A stretch of DNA of 64,000 bases from AP-15 sp963772295 (GCA_963772295.1 CAVYWO010000012.1:868001-932000), one strand, 5' to 3'; numbered from the stretch's first letter, positions 10,815 through 20,179 are shown. The notes: generated from the letters alone by a model not told the origin. Made by a program: numbers and translations.

Positions 10815-11078
10815 TCAATATGTTGATGAGGTTCGCCGGGAAATGTCGGCGACGAGCACCGTCTGAATATCCGGCTTCACGGCAAAAACAATGCGCCACG
10901 ACCCAACGCGGCGCCGAAACGACCCCTGATGCCTCCCCCGAAGTGGGGCAGTATCACCAGCACGAGGGTCACGCTTCATTTCGAGGAGCGCCGCTTCCAC
11001 CCGTTCTCGATCGCGGGCTGGGAAGCGCTCGAGCGTTCGCTCCGCTCGGCTACTTAGTCTTACGTCCCATTCCATGCA
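10815..11078 (-). CDS. RelE/ParE-type toxin
   Basis: An 87-residue protein starting MEWDVRLSSRAERTLERFPA, with the RelE/ParE layout: a helical N-terminus, then strands ending SWRIVFAV and VADISRR. Family members cleave mRNA on the ribosome (RelE) or poison gyrase (ParE); the sequence does not decide which. I chose the ATG at 11078 because homologous toxins begin close to this EWDVRLS strand. It overlaps the end of the antitoxin gene at 11050 by 29 bases, as expected for a co-translated pair. It is the complete copy of the toxin cut off at the left window edge. Confidence 0.7.
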   Translation of the reverse strand, partial: CMEWDVRLSSRAERTLERFPARDRERVEAALLEMKRDPRAGDTAPLRGRHQGSFRRRVGSWRIVFAVKPDIQTVLVADISRRTSSTY

Positions 11079-11304
11079 GTATGTCGTCGATGCCGCGGGT
11101 TTCTCCGCGGGCAAATTCCTCCTCGGCTTGGTCCAGCGCTTCCATATCCCCAGGCAATGGCTCTTCGGCCATGGGTGTGAGCACGATTCGGCCGGCTTCC
11201 CAACTCACCTGGAGCTCGTCGCCATCGCGTAGGTCGAGATCCGCTCGCATCTTATCCGAAAGCGGGATTGTCAGTTTGCCGCGGCGCAATTGAACCTTCT
11301 GCAC
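11050..11304 (-). CDS. AbrB/MazE-type antitoxin, second copy
   Basis: Nearly identical to the antitoxin at 39-293, with only two residue changes seen (Met for Val in LTPMAEE, Gly for Arg in GETRGID). The AbrB fold, the GTG start and the AAGGAG ribosome site are the same. It sits divergently before triad 2 of the cyclase array, exactly as copy 1 sits before triad 1. That shows the toxin-antitoxin pair was duplicated together with the array. Confidence 0.75.
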   Translation of the reverse strand: MQKVQLRRGKLTIPLSDKMRADLDLRDGDELQVSWEAGRIVLTPMAEEPLPGDMEALDQAEEEFARGETRGIDDILHGMGRKTK

Positions 11305-11550
11305 GGTTCGCTCCTTCGGGTCATAAACAAAAATACCACATTCCCCGATCGCGAGCTTCGCCGTGCCGATCAAGACCGCCGCCCAACTGGCAGCAGCAGC
11401 CCTGTACTGTCCTCTGCCGACGGCTCCATCGCCTGATGATAGTTATGGGCTTCCCGCTTTCGTCGAAATGAAAACCGCAGCCTGCGAGACCGAGAGACAA
11501 GACGGCGATTTGTGTTAAGCTAGAGTTTATGAAAGCCAGGGGAGGGCCGG

Positions 11551-14500
11551 ATGGATATCGCGGCGTGGCTCGGGAGCTTAGGACTTGAGCGATACGAGCC
11601 GGCGTTCCGCGAGAATGAGATCGACCTTGATCTGCTGCCGGAGCTGACCGAGACTCATCTTGTGGCGCTCGGGCTGCCGCTCGGTCCGCGCCTAAGGCTG
11701 CTGAAAGCGATCGCAGCGCTGCGCGAAGGCGCTTCGCCGCCGCCCCTGCGCCCGTCTATCGCACCCGTCGGCGGCAGCCCCCTCCCTAACCCTCCCCTCC
11801 CCGGGCTTGACCCGGGGATTGCGGGGGAGGGAAGGGTGGGGGTGGAGGCCGAGCGGCGGCAGCTGACCGTGATGTTCTGCGATCTGGTCGGCTCGACGGC
11901 GCTGTCGGCACGGCTCGATCCGGAGGATCTGCGTGCGGTCATCGGCGCCTATCACCGCTGCGTTGCCAAGGTGATCGAGCGCGGCGGCGGTTTTGTCGCG
12001 AAGTACATGGGCGACGGGGTGCTGGCCTATTTCGGCTATCCGCGGGCCGACGAGCACGATGCCGAGCGCGCGGTGCGCGCGGCACTGAAGCTGGTGGAGA
12101 AGGTGGCCGCGCTCGACACCCTCGCGGCGGCGCCATTGCAGGTACGGGTCGGCATTGCTACGGGCCTCGTTGTCGTCGGCGATCTCGTCGGCTCGGGCGA
12201 AGCGCAGGAACGCGGGGTCGTTGGCGAGACGCCGAACCTCGCGGCGCGGCTGCAGGCGCTGGCCGAGCCGGGGACCGTGGTGATCGCGCCGAGCACGCGG
12301 CGGCTGACCGGCGGTCTGTTCGAGTCGCGGATCTCGGTGCCGTCGAGCTCAGGGGCTTGGGCGCGCCGGTGATGGCGGCGCGGGTGCTGCGCGGGAGCGC
12401 CGCCGAAAGCCGCTTCGAGGCGCTGCGCACGGCCGGCACAGCGCTCGTCGGCCGCGACGAGGAGCTGGCGCTGTTGCAGCGCCGCTGGCAGCAGACCAAG
12501 GCCGGCGAGGGCCGGGTGGTGGTGCTGATCGGCGAACCCGGCATCGGCAAATCGCGTCTGGCGCAGGCGATGCTGGAGCAGGTCGCGGGCGAGCCATACA
12601 CGAGGCTGCGCTATTTCTGCTCGCCGCACCATCAGGCGAGCGCGCTCCATCCCTTCATGACCCAGCTCGAGCACGCCGCGGGCATGAGGCGCGAGGACAT
12701 GGCGGAAGCGCGGCTGACCAAGCTCGAAGCCTTGCTCGCCCTGTCGAGTGCCGGCGCCGGGGAGATCGGGTTCATCGCCGAGCGGATGTCGCTACCGACC
12801 GGCGACAAATACCGTCTCCCGGACCTCACGCCGCAGCGGCGCAAGGAGCGGACGCTCGAGGCGCTGCTGGCGCAGATGGCGCGGCTGGCGGCGCGGCAGC
12901 CGGTGCTGATGCTGTTCGAGGACGCGCACTGGATCGACCCGACCTCGCTCGAGCTGTTGACCCTGACCGTCGCGCGGGCATCAACGCTGCCATTGCTGCT
13001 CCTCATCACCGCGCGGCCGGAGTTCACCCCGCCCTGGCCCGCCGAGGCGCATGTCACCACACTGGCGCTCGCCCGCCTCGGCCGCCGCGAGGGCATGACC
13101 CTCGTCGAGCGGTCCGCCGGCGGCAAGGCGCTGCCGGCCGAGATCCTCGAGCAGATCCTCGCCCGCACCGATGGCGTGCCATTGTTCCTCGAGGAGCTGA
13201 CCAAGACCATCATCGAAAGCGGCCTCTTGCGCGAGGAGGACGGGCATTACGCGCTCGACGGCGCGCTGCCGCCGCTGGCGATCCCGACCACCCTACACGA
13301 CTCGCTGATGGCCCGGCTCGATCGCCTGGCGCCGGTACGCGAGGTCGCCCAGATCGGCGCCGCCATCGGCCGCGAGTTCTCCTATCCGTTGCTCAGCGCC
13401 GTGGCCCATCAGCCTGATGACCGGCTGACGGAGGCTCTCGACCGGCTCGTCCGCGCCGAGCTGGTGTTTGGCCGCGGCGAGGTCCCGGAGGCGGTCTACA
13501 CCTTCAAGCATGCGCTGGTGCAGGAGGCGGCCTATGCCAGCCTGCTGCGCGAGCGCCGACGAACGCTCCACGCCCATATCGCCCAGGCGCTCGAAGGCGA
13601 GTTTCCGGAAGTGGCCGAGACCCAGCCGGAACTGGTCGCACACCACTACGCCGCCGCCGGGCTCGCCGCTCCCGCCGTCGATTATTATCGCCGCGCCGCG
13701 GAGCGGGCGATGGCGGCCTCGGCCAACGCCGAGGCGATCGCCCATCTGACCAAGGGCCTCGAGCTTATCGGTTCGCTGCCGCAATCGGCCGAGCGGATCT
13801 CGCGGGAGATCGACTTCCGCCTCGCGCTCGGCGCCCCCCTTATTGCCACACAAGGGTGGGCATCTGTCGAGGCGCAGGCCGCCTACACCCGAGCCAAGGA
13901 GCTATGCGCGGGCGCCGGCGACACCCCCGAGCTCTTTCGTAGCCTTATGGGGCTGTGGGTCTATCATTTGCTTCAACCAGATCTGGAGACCGCGTCGGAG
14001 CTTTCCGGGCAGCTTTTCAACCTCGCAGCAAAGCTCGGGAGCGACGACTTCCGTTTGCTCGCCGAATACGCCGCTTGTGCCACATGCTTGTGGTCCGGAC
14101 GATACGCGAGTGTGCCGTCTCATGCCGCTCGGGTGCGGGTCCTGTACGACCCGGAGCGCCACCGCGGGCCGAAGATTTGGGTGGTAGACCCGGCCATCAG
14201 CGCCCTGTCTTTTGAGTCGTTGGCCTTGTGGTACCTCGGCTACCCCGATCGCGCGTCCGAGCGGGGGCTCGCCGCCCTCTCGATGGCCCAGACGGCGGCT
14301 CATCCGCTCAGCCTGTCCGACGCTTTGCGGCACGAGGCTTTCCTCAGGGTCCTGTGCAGGGAACCCGAGCTGACGGCCGCGCGGACCAAAGCGAATCTCA
14401 TGGTCGCAAGAGAGCAGGGGTTTCCGTTTGACCGCGGGGTGGCTTCGATGCTCGAAATCTGGCACGACGCCTGGGTGACGGGGCAGTGCGCAGACGATCG

Positions 14501-14960
14501 CATAGAAGCTTTCCGAAGTGCTCTGGCCGAGAGGCGAAGCATAGGGTTTCTGGGTTTGTGGCATGCTCTATTTGCGCAATGCCTCGAAAAACAAGGGAAT
14601 ACCGATGAAGCCCTGACGGCGCTCGAGGCTGCGGTCGTGCACTTCGAGCGCACCGGCGACGCTCTGTGGGAGCCGGAAGTACATCGGTTGATCGGCGATT
14701 TGCTCCTCCGGCGCAACCCGAGCGCTCCGGATCGGGCAGAAGCTTCCTATCGGCTGGCGATCGAGCGAGCCCGTTCGCAGGAGGCGAAGTCGTGGGAATT
14801 GCGCGCCGCCACCAGCCTCGCCCGGCTGTGGCGTGACCAAGGCAAGCCCGCCGAGGCGCGCGCGCTTCTGGCGCCGATCTACGGCTGGTTCACCGAGGGC
14901 TTCGACACGCTCGACCTCAAGGAGGCCAAGGCGCTGCTTGAAGAGCTCGGGGGCGCCTGA
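11551..14960 (+). pseudogene. SAM-cyclase-ATPase-TPR protein, array gene A2 (split by one-base deletion)
   Basis: First gene of triad 2 and closest relative of A1. The ATG at 11551 with GGGGAGGG upstream gives an intact SAM domain and an almost complete cyclase domain (11551-12372, 273 residues). One base missing near 12324, next to LTGGLFE, then shifts the frame. The ATPase (Walker A GEPGIGKSRL, Walker B LMLFEDAHWID) and TPR part stays open as a second frame, 12357-14960, 867 residues, from a possible TTG. The two frames overlap by 16 bases. It could be a dead gene, a sequencing slip, or a cyclase and an ATPase-TPR half made separately by coupled translation. The stop overlaps the next ATG (TGATG). 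Confidence 0.75.
11778..11844 (+). repeat. Palindromic repeat inserted in frame in A2 linker
   Basis: The same C-rich/G-rich palindrome as at 768-834, at the same place between the SAM and cyclase domains and in the same reading frame. One base in the centre differs (CCCGGGCTTGACCCGGGG here), which extends the inner palindrome. Confidence 0.75.
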
Positions 14961-15455
14961 TGGACATAGCGGCGTGGCTGAGGGGCCTGGGTCTCGAGCG
15001 ATACGCGGCCGCTTTCGGAGAAAGCGATGTTGACGCCGAGGTGCTGCCGCAGCTTACGGCTGAGGACCTGATCAGCATCGGCGTGACCTCGGTCGGCCAT
15101 CGCCGCAAGCTCCTCGCCGCCATTGCTGCTCTCACTGCCGAGACACCCGCCGCCGCGACGGCGGCATCCCGCGGTGCGCCAGAGCCAGCCGGCTCTGAAC
15201 GCCGCCAGCTGACGGTGATGTTCTGCGATCTGGTCGGCTCGACGGCATTGTCGGCGCGGCTCGACCCGGAGGACATGCGTGAGATCATCGGCGCCTATCA
15301 CCGCTGCGTTGCCAAGGTGATCGGGCGCGGCGGCGGGTTTGTCGCCAAGTACATGGGCGACGGGGTGCTGGCTTATTTCGGCTATCCGCGGGCCCACGAG
15401 CACGATGCCGAGCGCGCGGTGCGCGCGGGATTGAAGCTGGTGGAGAAGGTGGCCG
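14960..15455 (+). pseudogene. Array gene B2, 5' fragment (SAM domain and half cyclase)
   Basis: This starts at the ATG overlapping the A2 stop. The SAM domain and linker match B1 almost exactly (MDIAAWLRGLGLERYAAAFG). From the cyclase onward the sequence switches to the A/C type (GAYHRCVAKVIGRGGGF), so the gene is a recombinant. The frame breaks after LKLVEKVA, where the IS110 copy begins. The rest of the gene lies beyond the element in rearranged pieces from 17533 to 20179. Confidence 0.85.
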
Positions 15456-15463
15456 CCCCCGGA

Positions 15464-15482
15464 CGTGGGCCTTCAGCCCACG
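15464..15482 (+). repeat. IS110 left-end hairpin
   Basis: A perfect stem CGTGGGC / GCCCACG with loop CTTCA, near the left end of the element and about 80 bases before the transposase start. The same hairpin is at 34765-34783. Subterminal inverted repeats are common in IS110-group elements. Confidence 0.6.
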
Positions 15483-15559
15483 GATTTAGATGCTATGGGG
15501 AGGACGGCCGCGGCATTGAGTATCTTGTCGGTTGTCCAAGACCAGACAGGATTGATCCG

Positions 15560-16727
15560 ATGCCAAAGCAAATCGAACCGAGCAACACCACGGCCGCCTT
15601 TGACCATAATAGCACTTTGGTCGTGGCGCTGGAATTGAGCGGCAAGTCGTGGGAGGCCGGGGCGGTGGTTCCCGGGGTCGCCCGTCGGCCGCGGCGGCGG
15701 CTCGCGCCGCGCGATCTGGCCGGCTTGTTGCGGACGATCGGGTTGTGGAAGGCGGAGGCGGAGGCCGCGGGTCGGGCGGTGCAGCGCGTGGTGCTGAGCT
15801 ACGAGGCGGGCCGAGACGGTTTCTGGATTGCCCGTTACCTGCTGGCGCAGGGGATCGAGGTGCAGGTCATGCATCCGGCGAGCATTCCGGTGCCGCGGCG
15901 GAGCCGGCGGGCGAAGACGGATCGGATCGACCTGGACATGCTGTTGCGCACGCTGCTGGCGTGGCTGCGCGGCGAGCCGCGGGTGTGTTCGATGGTGCGC
16001 ATCGCGAGTGAGGCGGAGGAGGAACTGCGCCGGCCGGGACGCGAACGGGAGCGGCTGGTCCGCGAGCGGCTGCAACTCGAGAGCCGCGTGGAGAGTTCTG
16101 CTCTGTCTGCATGGTATCGTCGGCTTCAAGCCGCGCCTCAAGAAGGCGTTCGAGCGGCTGGAGGCATTGCAGACCTTTGCCGGCTCGCCGTTGCCGCCCA
16201 AGACGATGGCGGAGCTGAGACGCTTGATGGTGCGCCACCGCCTGGTCTCGGACCAACTGCGCGAGATCGAGGCCGAGCGCGACGCGGTCGTGAAGATCGC
16301 CGAGCCGGACCGCGCCGAGCGAATGATCCAGCTGCTGACCCAGATCGTCGGCCTCGGTGTCGAGACCGCGACCGTTCTGGTCCGCGAGATGCTAGGCTGC
16401 CGTTCGTTCCGTGATCGCCGGGCGCTGGCGAGCTTTGTCGGTTTGACCGGCACGCCGTTCCAGAGCGGCGGCATGGAGCGCGAGCAGGGCATCGGCAAAA
16501 ACGGCAATGCACGGGTGCGCCACATCCTGATGCAACTGGCTTGGCGCTGGCTTCGCTTCCAACCGCAAAGCCCGCTCAGCCGTTGGTTCGTCCAGCGAAC
16601 CAGCGGTGCCAAGGGGCGCATCCGCAAAGTGATGATCGTGGCGCTTGCCCGAAAGCTGCTGGTCGCGCTCTGGCGCTATGTCGAGACCGGCGAACTACCA
16701 GCCGACGCCCGCACCGCCGCCGCCTGA
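15560..16727 (+). pseudogene. IS110-family transposase (frameshifted), copy 1
   Basis: The N-terminal frame from ATG 15560 carries the RuvC-like DEDD part, including VVLSYEAGRDGFWIARYLL and RRAKTDRIDLDML; the first acidic position is Glu (VVALELSGKSW). Near 16091-16096 the frame must shift by +1 to continue into LLCLHGIVGFKPRLKKAFER and the C-terminal Transposase_20 part (QIVGLGVETATVLVREMLG, FVGLTGTP, GNARVRHILMQLAWR). Together they make about 389 residues, in line with the family. IS110 enzymes are normally one frame, so this copy is probably inactive unless the shift is programmed. The same shift is in copy 2. Confidence 0.8.
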
Positions 16728-17111
16728 GCGCAAGATCAGGGCACGCGGCGAGACACAAAGACACCGGGCGGAGCAAGGCGCTTGGCGCCGACGCCTGGAA
16801 CCGACCTGGGTGGGCGGGATGCCGTCACGGACTATGGCTGCAAGATGCCGCCATTTAGAGTGGTCCCGCCCTCCCAGGCTCCCCGTCGGCCTCGCGATTG
16901 AGGCATCGTGGTACGGAACCGCAGGTTCCGCCGGATACGAGTTTGCAGGCCATCGGCCTGAGCACAGGGGAGCCGCCCAGGCTCGTGACAGGTGACGCCA
17001 ATGAACTCCTCGCCCCGGTTTCCTGTGCCCAGACCGCAGCTCGGGCCCAGATTGCGACGGAGCAACCGTCCGGGAAACGTGACAGTCACGATTGCCAATA
17101 GGAGATCGAAG
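16728..17111 (+). other. IS110 untranslated region, possible guide-RNA source
   Basis: These 384 bases between the transposase and the accessory gene hold no convincing coding frame. A perfect hairpin lies at 16914-16930 (CGGAACC-GCA-GGTTCCG). IS110-family elements encode a structured bridge or seeker RNA in a non-coding end. Which end depends on the subgroup, and this is the longest untranslated stretch here. The RNA role is inferred from family knowledge. Confidence 0.4.
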
Positions 17112-17426
17112 ATGCCCAGACATCGGACCGGCAGCGCCCCGATGACCCCAGCTGAGCGTCAAGCGCGATGCCGCGCTAGACGGCGCCAGCAGAGCCAACA
17201 GAGCCAGACGGCGTCACCGGCACCGCGCCTCGCGCCACGGCCAAGGCGCTGGGCGGCAGCAGTCGCCACGCTGATCGAGCTGCAGGACAATTACCGCGCC
17301 TGGCTGGACAACCTTCCCGCCAATCTCGAAGCATCCAGGCTGGCGGAGAAGCTGCAAGCAATCGCCGAGCTCGACATCGAGGAGTTGCAGGCGATCGACC
17401 CGCCCCGTGGCTACGGCCGCGACTGA
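17112..17426 (+). CDS. Small IS-associated accessory protein, copy 1
   Basis: A 104-residue protein with a basic N-terminus (MTPAERQARCRARRRQQ) and a conserved acidic-helical C-terminus (WAAAVATLIELQDNYRAWLD, then ELDIEELQAIDPPRGYGRD). ATG 17112 follows AGGAGATCGAAG. I know no function. A clear relative at 52609-52926 lies in an unrelated ISNCY element and ends VEPPRGFGRD. A role in regulation of transposition or in DNA binding is possible from the basic N-terminus, but that is a guess. An identical copy is at 36413-36727. Confidence 0.7.
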   Translation: MPRHRTGSAPMTPAERQARCRARRRQQSQQSQTASPAPRLAPRPRRWAAAVATLIELQDNYRAWLDNLPANLEASRLAEKLQAIAELDIEELQAIDPPRGYGRD

Positions 17427-17505
17427 CCTGAAGGTCCTTAACCAACACCAGCCAACCGCCATGTCGAAACTACTTGACAGCAAAATCCCCATACGAGTCC
17501 GTGGG

Positions 17506-17530
17506 CGCCCGCAAAGGCGGGCGTTCCGGG
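17506..17530 (+). repeat. Half palindromic repeat (R3 type) at IS110 right end
   Basis: CGCCCGC-AAAG-GCGGGCG followed by TTCCGGG. The same right arm occurs in the repeat at 29921-29959 and, altered, at 36807-36832. The opposite arm (CCCCCGGACG) lies at the left end of the IS110 block. Confidence 0.6.
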
Positions 17531-17532
17531 CG

Positions 17533-17627
17533 TCCACACCGTCGCGGCGGCGCCATTGCAGGTGCGGGTCGGCATCGCCACCGGGCTGGTGGTCGTCGGC
17601 GATCTGATCGGCCAGGGCGCCTCGCAG
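17533..17627 (+). pseudogene. Array gene B2, cyclase fragment after IS110
   Basis: The sequence resumes the interrupted cyclase domain and reads VRVGIATGLVVVGDLIGQGA, ending SQ at 17627. In the intact paralogues the next codons are EQAVVGETPN. Here the sequence flips to an inverted segment instead. Confidence 0.8.
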
Positions 17628-18236
17628 GTCCGGGAGGCGGTATTTGTCGCCGGTCGGAACCGACATCCGCTCGGCGATGAACCCGATCTCCTCGGCACCG
17701 GCGTTGGAGAGGGCGAGCAAGGCTTCGAGCTTGGCCAGCCGCGCCTCCGCCATGTCCTCGCGGCTGAAACCCGCCGCGTGCTCGAGCTGGGTAATGAAGG
17801 GATGCAGCGCGCTCGCCTGATGGTGGGGCGAGCAGAAATAGCGCAGCCTCGTGTGCGGCTCGCCTGCGACCTGCTGCAGCATCGCTGCGCGAGACGCGAT
17901 TTGCCGATGCCGGGCTCGCCGATCAGCACCACCACCCGCCTTGGCCTGCTGCCAGCGGCGCTGCAATAGCGCCAGCTCTTCGTCGCGGCCGACGAGCGGG
18001 GTGAGGTCTCGCCCGTGCAATGCCTCGAAGCGGCTCGCGGCGGCGCTGCCGCGCAATACCCGCGCCGCCATCACCGACGCGCCCAGGCCCTTGAGCTCGA
18101 CCGCACCCAGATCCTCGTAGTCGAACAGGCCGCCGGTCAGCCGCCGCGTGCTCGGCGCGATCACCACCGTCCCCGGCTCGGCCAATGCCTGCAGCCGCGC
18201 CGCGAGGTTCGGCGTCTCCCCGACCACCGCCTGTTC
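17628..18236 (-). pseudogene. Array gene B2, inverted segment 1
   Basis: Read on the minus strand this is the missing middle of the gene. It runs EQAVVGETPNLAARLQALAE, then SRFEALHGRDLTPLVGRDEE, the region of Walker A (damaged by small deletions after WQQAKAGG), and HHQASALHPFITQLEHAAGF, ending GDKYRLPD. It is inverted in place relative to its flanks at 17627 and 18331. Confidence 0.8.
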
Positions 18237-18330
18237 CTCGAACAGCATCAATACCGGCTGTTGCACCGCCAACCGTGCCAATTGCGCCAGCAGCGCCTCG
18301 AGCTGTCTTCTCCTTGCGCCGCTGCGGCGT
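18237..18330 (-). pseudogene. Array gene B2, inverted segment 2
   Basis: Read on the minus strand this encodes the stretch before Walker B, LEALLAQLARLAVQQPVLML then FE, preceded by a one-base-shifted TPQRRKEK. It should follow the previous segment in the gene. Each of the two segments is inverted separately, because a single inversion would have swapped their order. Confidence 0.75.
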
Positions 18331-18482
18331 GAGGACGCGCACTGGATCGACCCGACCTCGCTCGAGCTGTTGACCCTGACCGTCGCGCGAGCATCAACGC
18401 TGCCGTTGCTGCTCCTCGTCACCGCGCGGCCGAAGTTCACCCCGCCCTGGCCCGGAGAGGCGCATGTCACGACGACCGGCTA
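18331..18482 (+). pseudogene. Array gene B2, ATPase fragment
   Basis: Plus-strand continuation at Walker B: DAHWIDPTSLELLTLTVARA, then LLLLVTARPKFTPPWPGEAH. The sequence leaves the gene at HVTT and meets a stop at 18482. About 440 bp of the normal gene that should follow is missing here. Confidence 0.8.
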
Positions 18483-18708
18483 ACCTATCTTGGCCGATTG
18501 GGCCAGGTCGAGCGAGGTAAGTTGCTGATATCCTTCGATCGGACCCTCGAAGGTCTTCACTACGCCGGGGATGACGGTGCGATCTGAGCGGCGCTGATTT
18601 TGGGCTCCGGTTGGGCGGGTAGGACGAATTTGAGCTTGTCGAGCAGGAGCGCGAGCTCGGGTTCCGGTTCGGTGTAGCGGGTCAGCAGCAGTTCGCGGCC
18701 GTCGGTCG
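18483..18708 (-). other. Unidentified 226-bp insert in gene B2
   Basis: This has no match to the intact array genes. On the minus strand an open frame reads DGRELLLTRYTEPEPELALL and on to a stop at 18560. The Leu-rich helix followed by a Pro-rich end looks like the C-terminus of some protein, perhaps a transposase, but I cannot name it. It replaces the missing piece of B2. Confidence 0.35.
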
Positions 18709-18886
18709 GATGGCGGGAGCGGCGAGCCCGGCGGCGGCGTAATGGTGTGCGACCAGTTCCGGCTGGTCTCGGCCACTTCCGCGAACTCGCCTTCAAGCGC
18801 CCGGGCGATACGGGCGTGGAGCGTTCGCCGACGCTCGCGCAATAGGCTGGCATAGGCCGCCTCCTGCACCAGCGCATGCTTGAAGG
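18709..18886 (-). pseudogene. Array gene B2, inverted segment 3
   Basis: On the minus strand this reads FKHALVQEAAYASLLRERRR and ALEGEFAEVAET. A one-base deletion then shifts the frame in the stretch that reads ETQPELVAHHYAAAG in A2 and C1. It is inverted relative to the following TPR part, which starts at 18887 with HRRAAERAMAAS. Confidence 0.8.
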
Positions 18887-20179
18887 CCAATATCATCGCC
18901 GCGCCGCGGAGCGGGCGATGGCCGCCTCGGCCAACGCCGAGGCGATCGCCCATTTGACCAGGGGCCTCGAGCTGATCAACTCGCTGCCGGAATCGCCCGA
19001 GCGGATCTCGCGGGAGATCGAGTTCCGGCTCGCGCTCGGCGCCCCGCTTATTGCCACACAAGGGTATGCATCCGTCGAGGCGAAGGCCGCCTATACCCGA
19101 GCCAAGGAGTTGTGTGCGGGCGCCGGCGACACCCCCGAGCTCTTTCGCAGCCTCGTGGGGTTGTGGGTCTATCATCTGGTTCAACCAGATCTGGAGACCG
19201 CGTCGGAGCTTTCCGGGGAGCTTTTCAACCTCGCAGCAAAGCTCGGCAGCGATGAGTTCCGTTTGCTCGCCGAATACGTCGCTTGCACCACTTGCTACCA
19301 CTCCGGACGATACACGAGTGTGCCGTCCCACGCCGCTCGGGTGCGGGTCCTGTACGACCCGGAGCGCCACCGCGGGCCAAAGATTTACATTTCAGACCCG
19401 GCGATGATGGCCCTGGCCTTTGAGGCGCTGGCCTTGTGGTATCTCGGCTATCCCGATCGCGCGTCCGAGAGAGGGCTCGCCGCCCTCTCGATGGGCCAGA
19501 CGGTGGCTCATCCGTTCAGCCTGTCCTGGGCTTTGCGGTACGAGGCTTGGCTCAGGATCCGCGGAGGGAACCCGAGCTGATGGCCGCGCGGACCAAAGCG
19601 CTTCTGGCGGTCGCCAGGGAGCAGGGGTTTGCGTATGACTGCGCGAATGGTTCGATGCTCGAAATCTGGCACGACGCCTGGGTGACGGGGCAGTGCGCAG
19701 ACGATCGCATTGAAGCCTTCCGGAGTGCTCTGGCCGAGCTGCGAAGGATGGGGTTCCGGTTGGCCCTGGGTTTCTATACTGCTCTATTTGCGGAATGCCT
19801 CGAAAAACACGGGAATGCCGATGAAGCCCTGGCGGCGCTCGAGGCCGCGGTCGTGCACTTCGAGCGCAGGGGCAGCGACTTCTGGTGGGAGCCGGAAGTG
19901 CATCGGTTGATCGGCGATTTGCTCCTCCGGCGGAACCCGAGCGCTCCGGATCAGGCGGAAGTTTCCTATCGGCGGGCAATCGAGCGCGCCCGTTCCCAGG
20001 AGGCGAAGTCGTGGGAATTGCGCGCCGCCGCCAGCCTCGCCCGGCTGTGGCGCGACCAAGGCAAGCCCGCCGCGGCGCGCGCGCTGCTGGCGCCGGTCTA
20101 CGGCTGGTTCACCGAGGGTTTCGACACGCTCGACCTCAAAGAGGCCAAGGCGCTGCTTGAAGAGCTCGGCGGCGCCTGA
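18887..20179 (+). pseudogene. Array gene B2, TPR-like 3' part
   Basis: The plus-strand C-terminal third of the gene. It runs from AERAMAASANAEAIAHLTRG through YDPERHRGPK to SWALRYEAWLRI. One base missing near 19560 shifts the frame, which then continues REPELMAARTKALLAVAREQ to the normal end LDLKEAKALLEELGGA at 20179. The sequence is of A/C type, not B1 type, which confirms that B2 is a hybrid. The stop still overlaps the ATG of C2 (TGATG). Confidence 0.8.

Larger units (their letters stand above)
15449..17511 (+). mobile_element. IS110-family element, copy 1
   Basis: A 2063-bp block identical to 34750-36812 except for one base (17495). It contains an IS110 transposase in two frames, a long untranslated stretch, and a small accessory gene. 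The shared block defines the ends; IS110 elements usually leave no target duplication and none is seen. Both copies start in GTGGCCGCCCCCGGACG and end next to a CGCCCG...CGTTCCGGG palindrome arm, so both may sit in the same kind of repeat. It interrupts cyclase gene B2. Confidence 0.85.

Noticed and set aside
17474..17479. TTGACA at the IS110 right end as an outward promoter
   Set aside because: No -10 box follows at the right spacing in either copy. A junction promoter in a circular form is possible but cannot be judged here.
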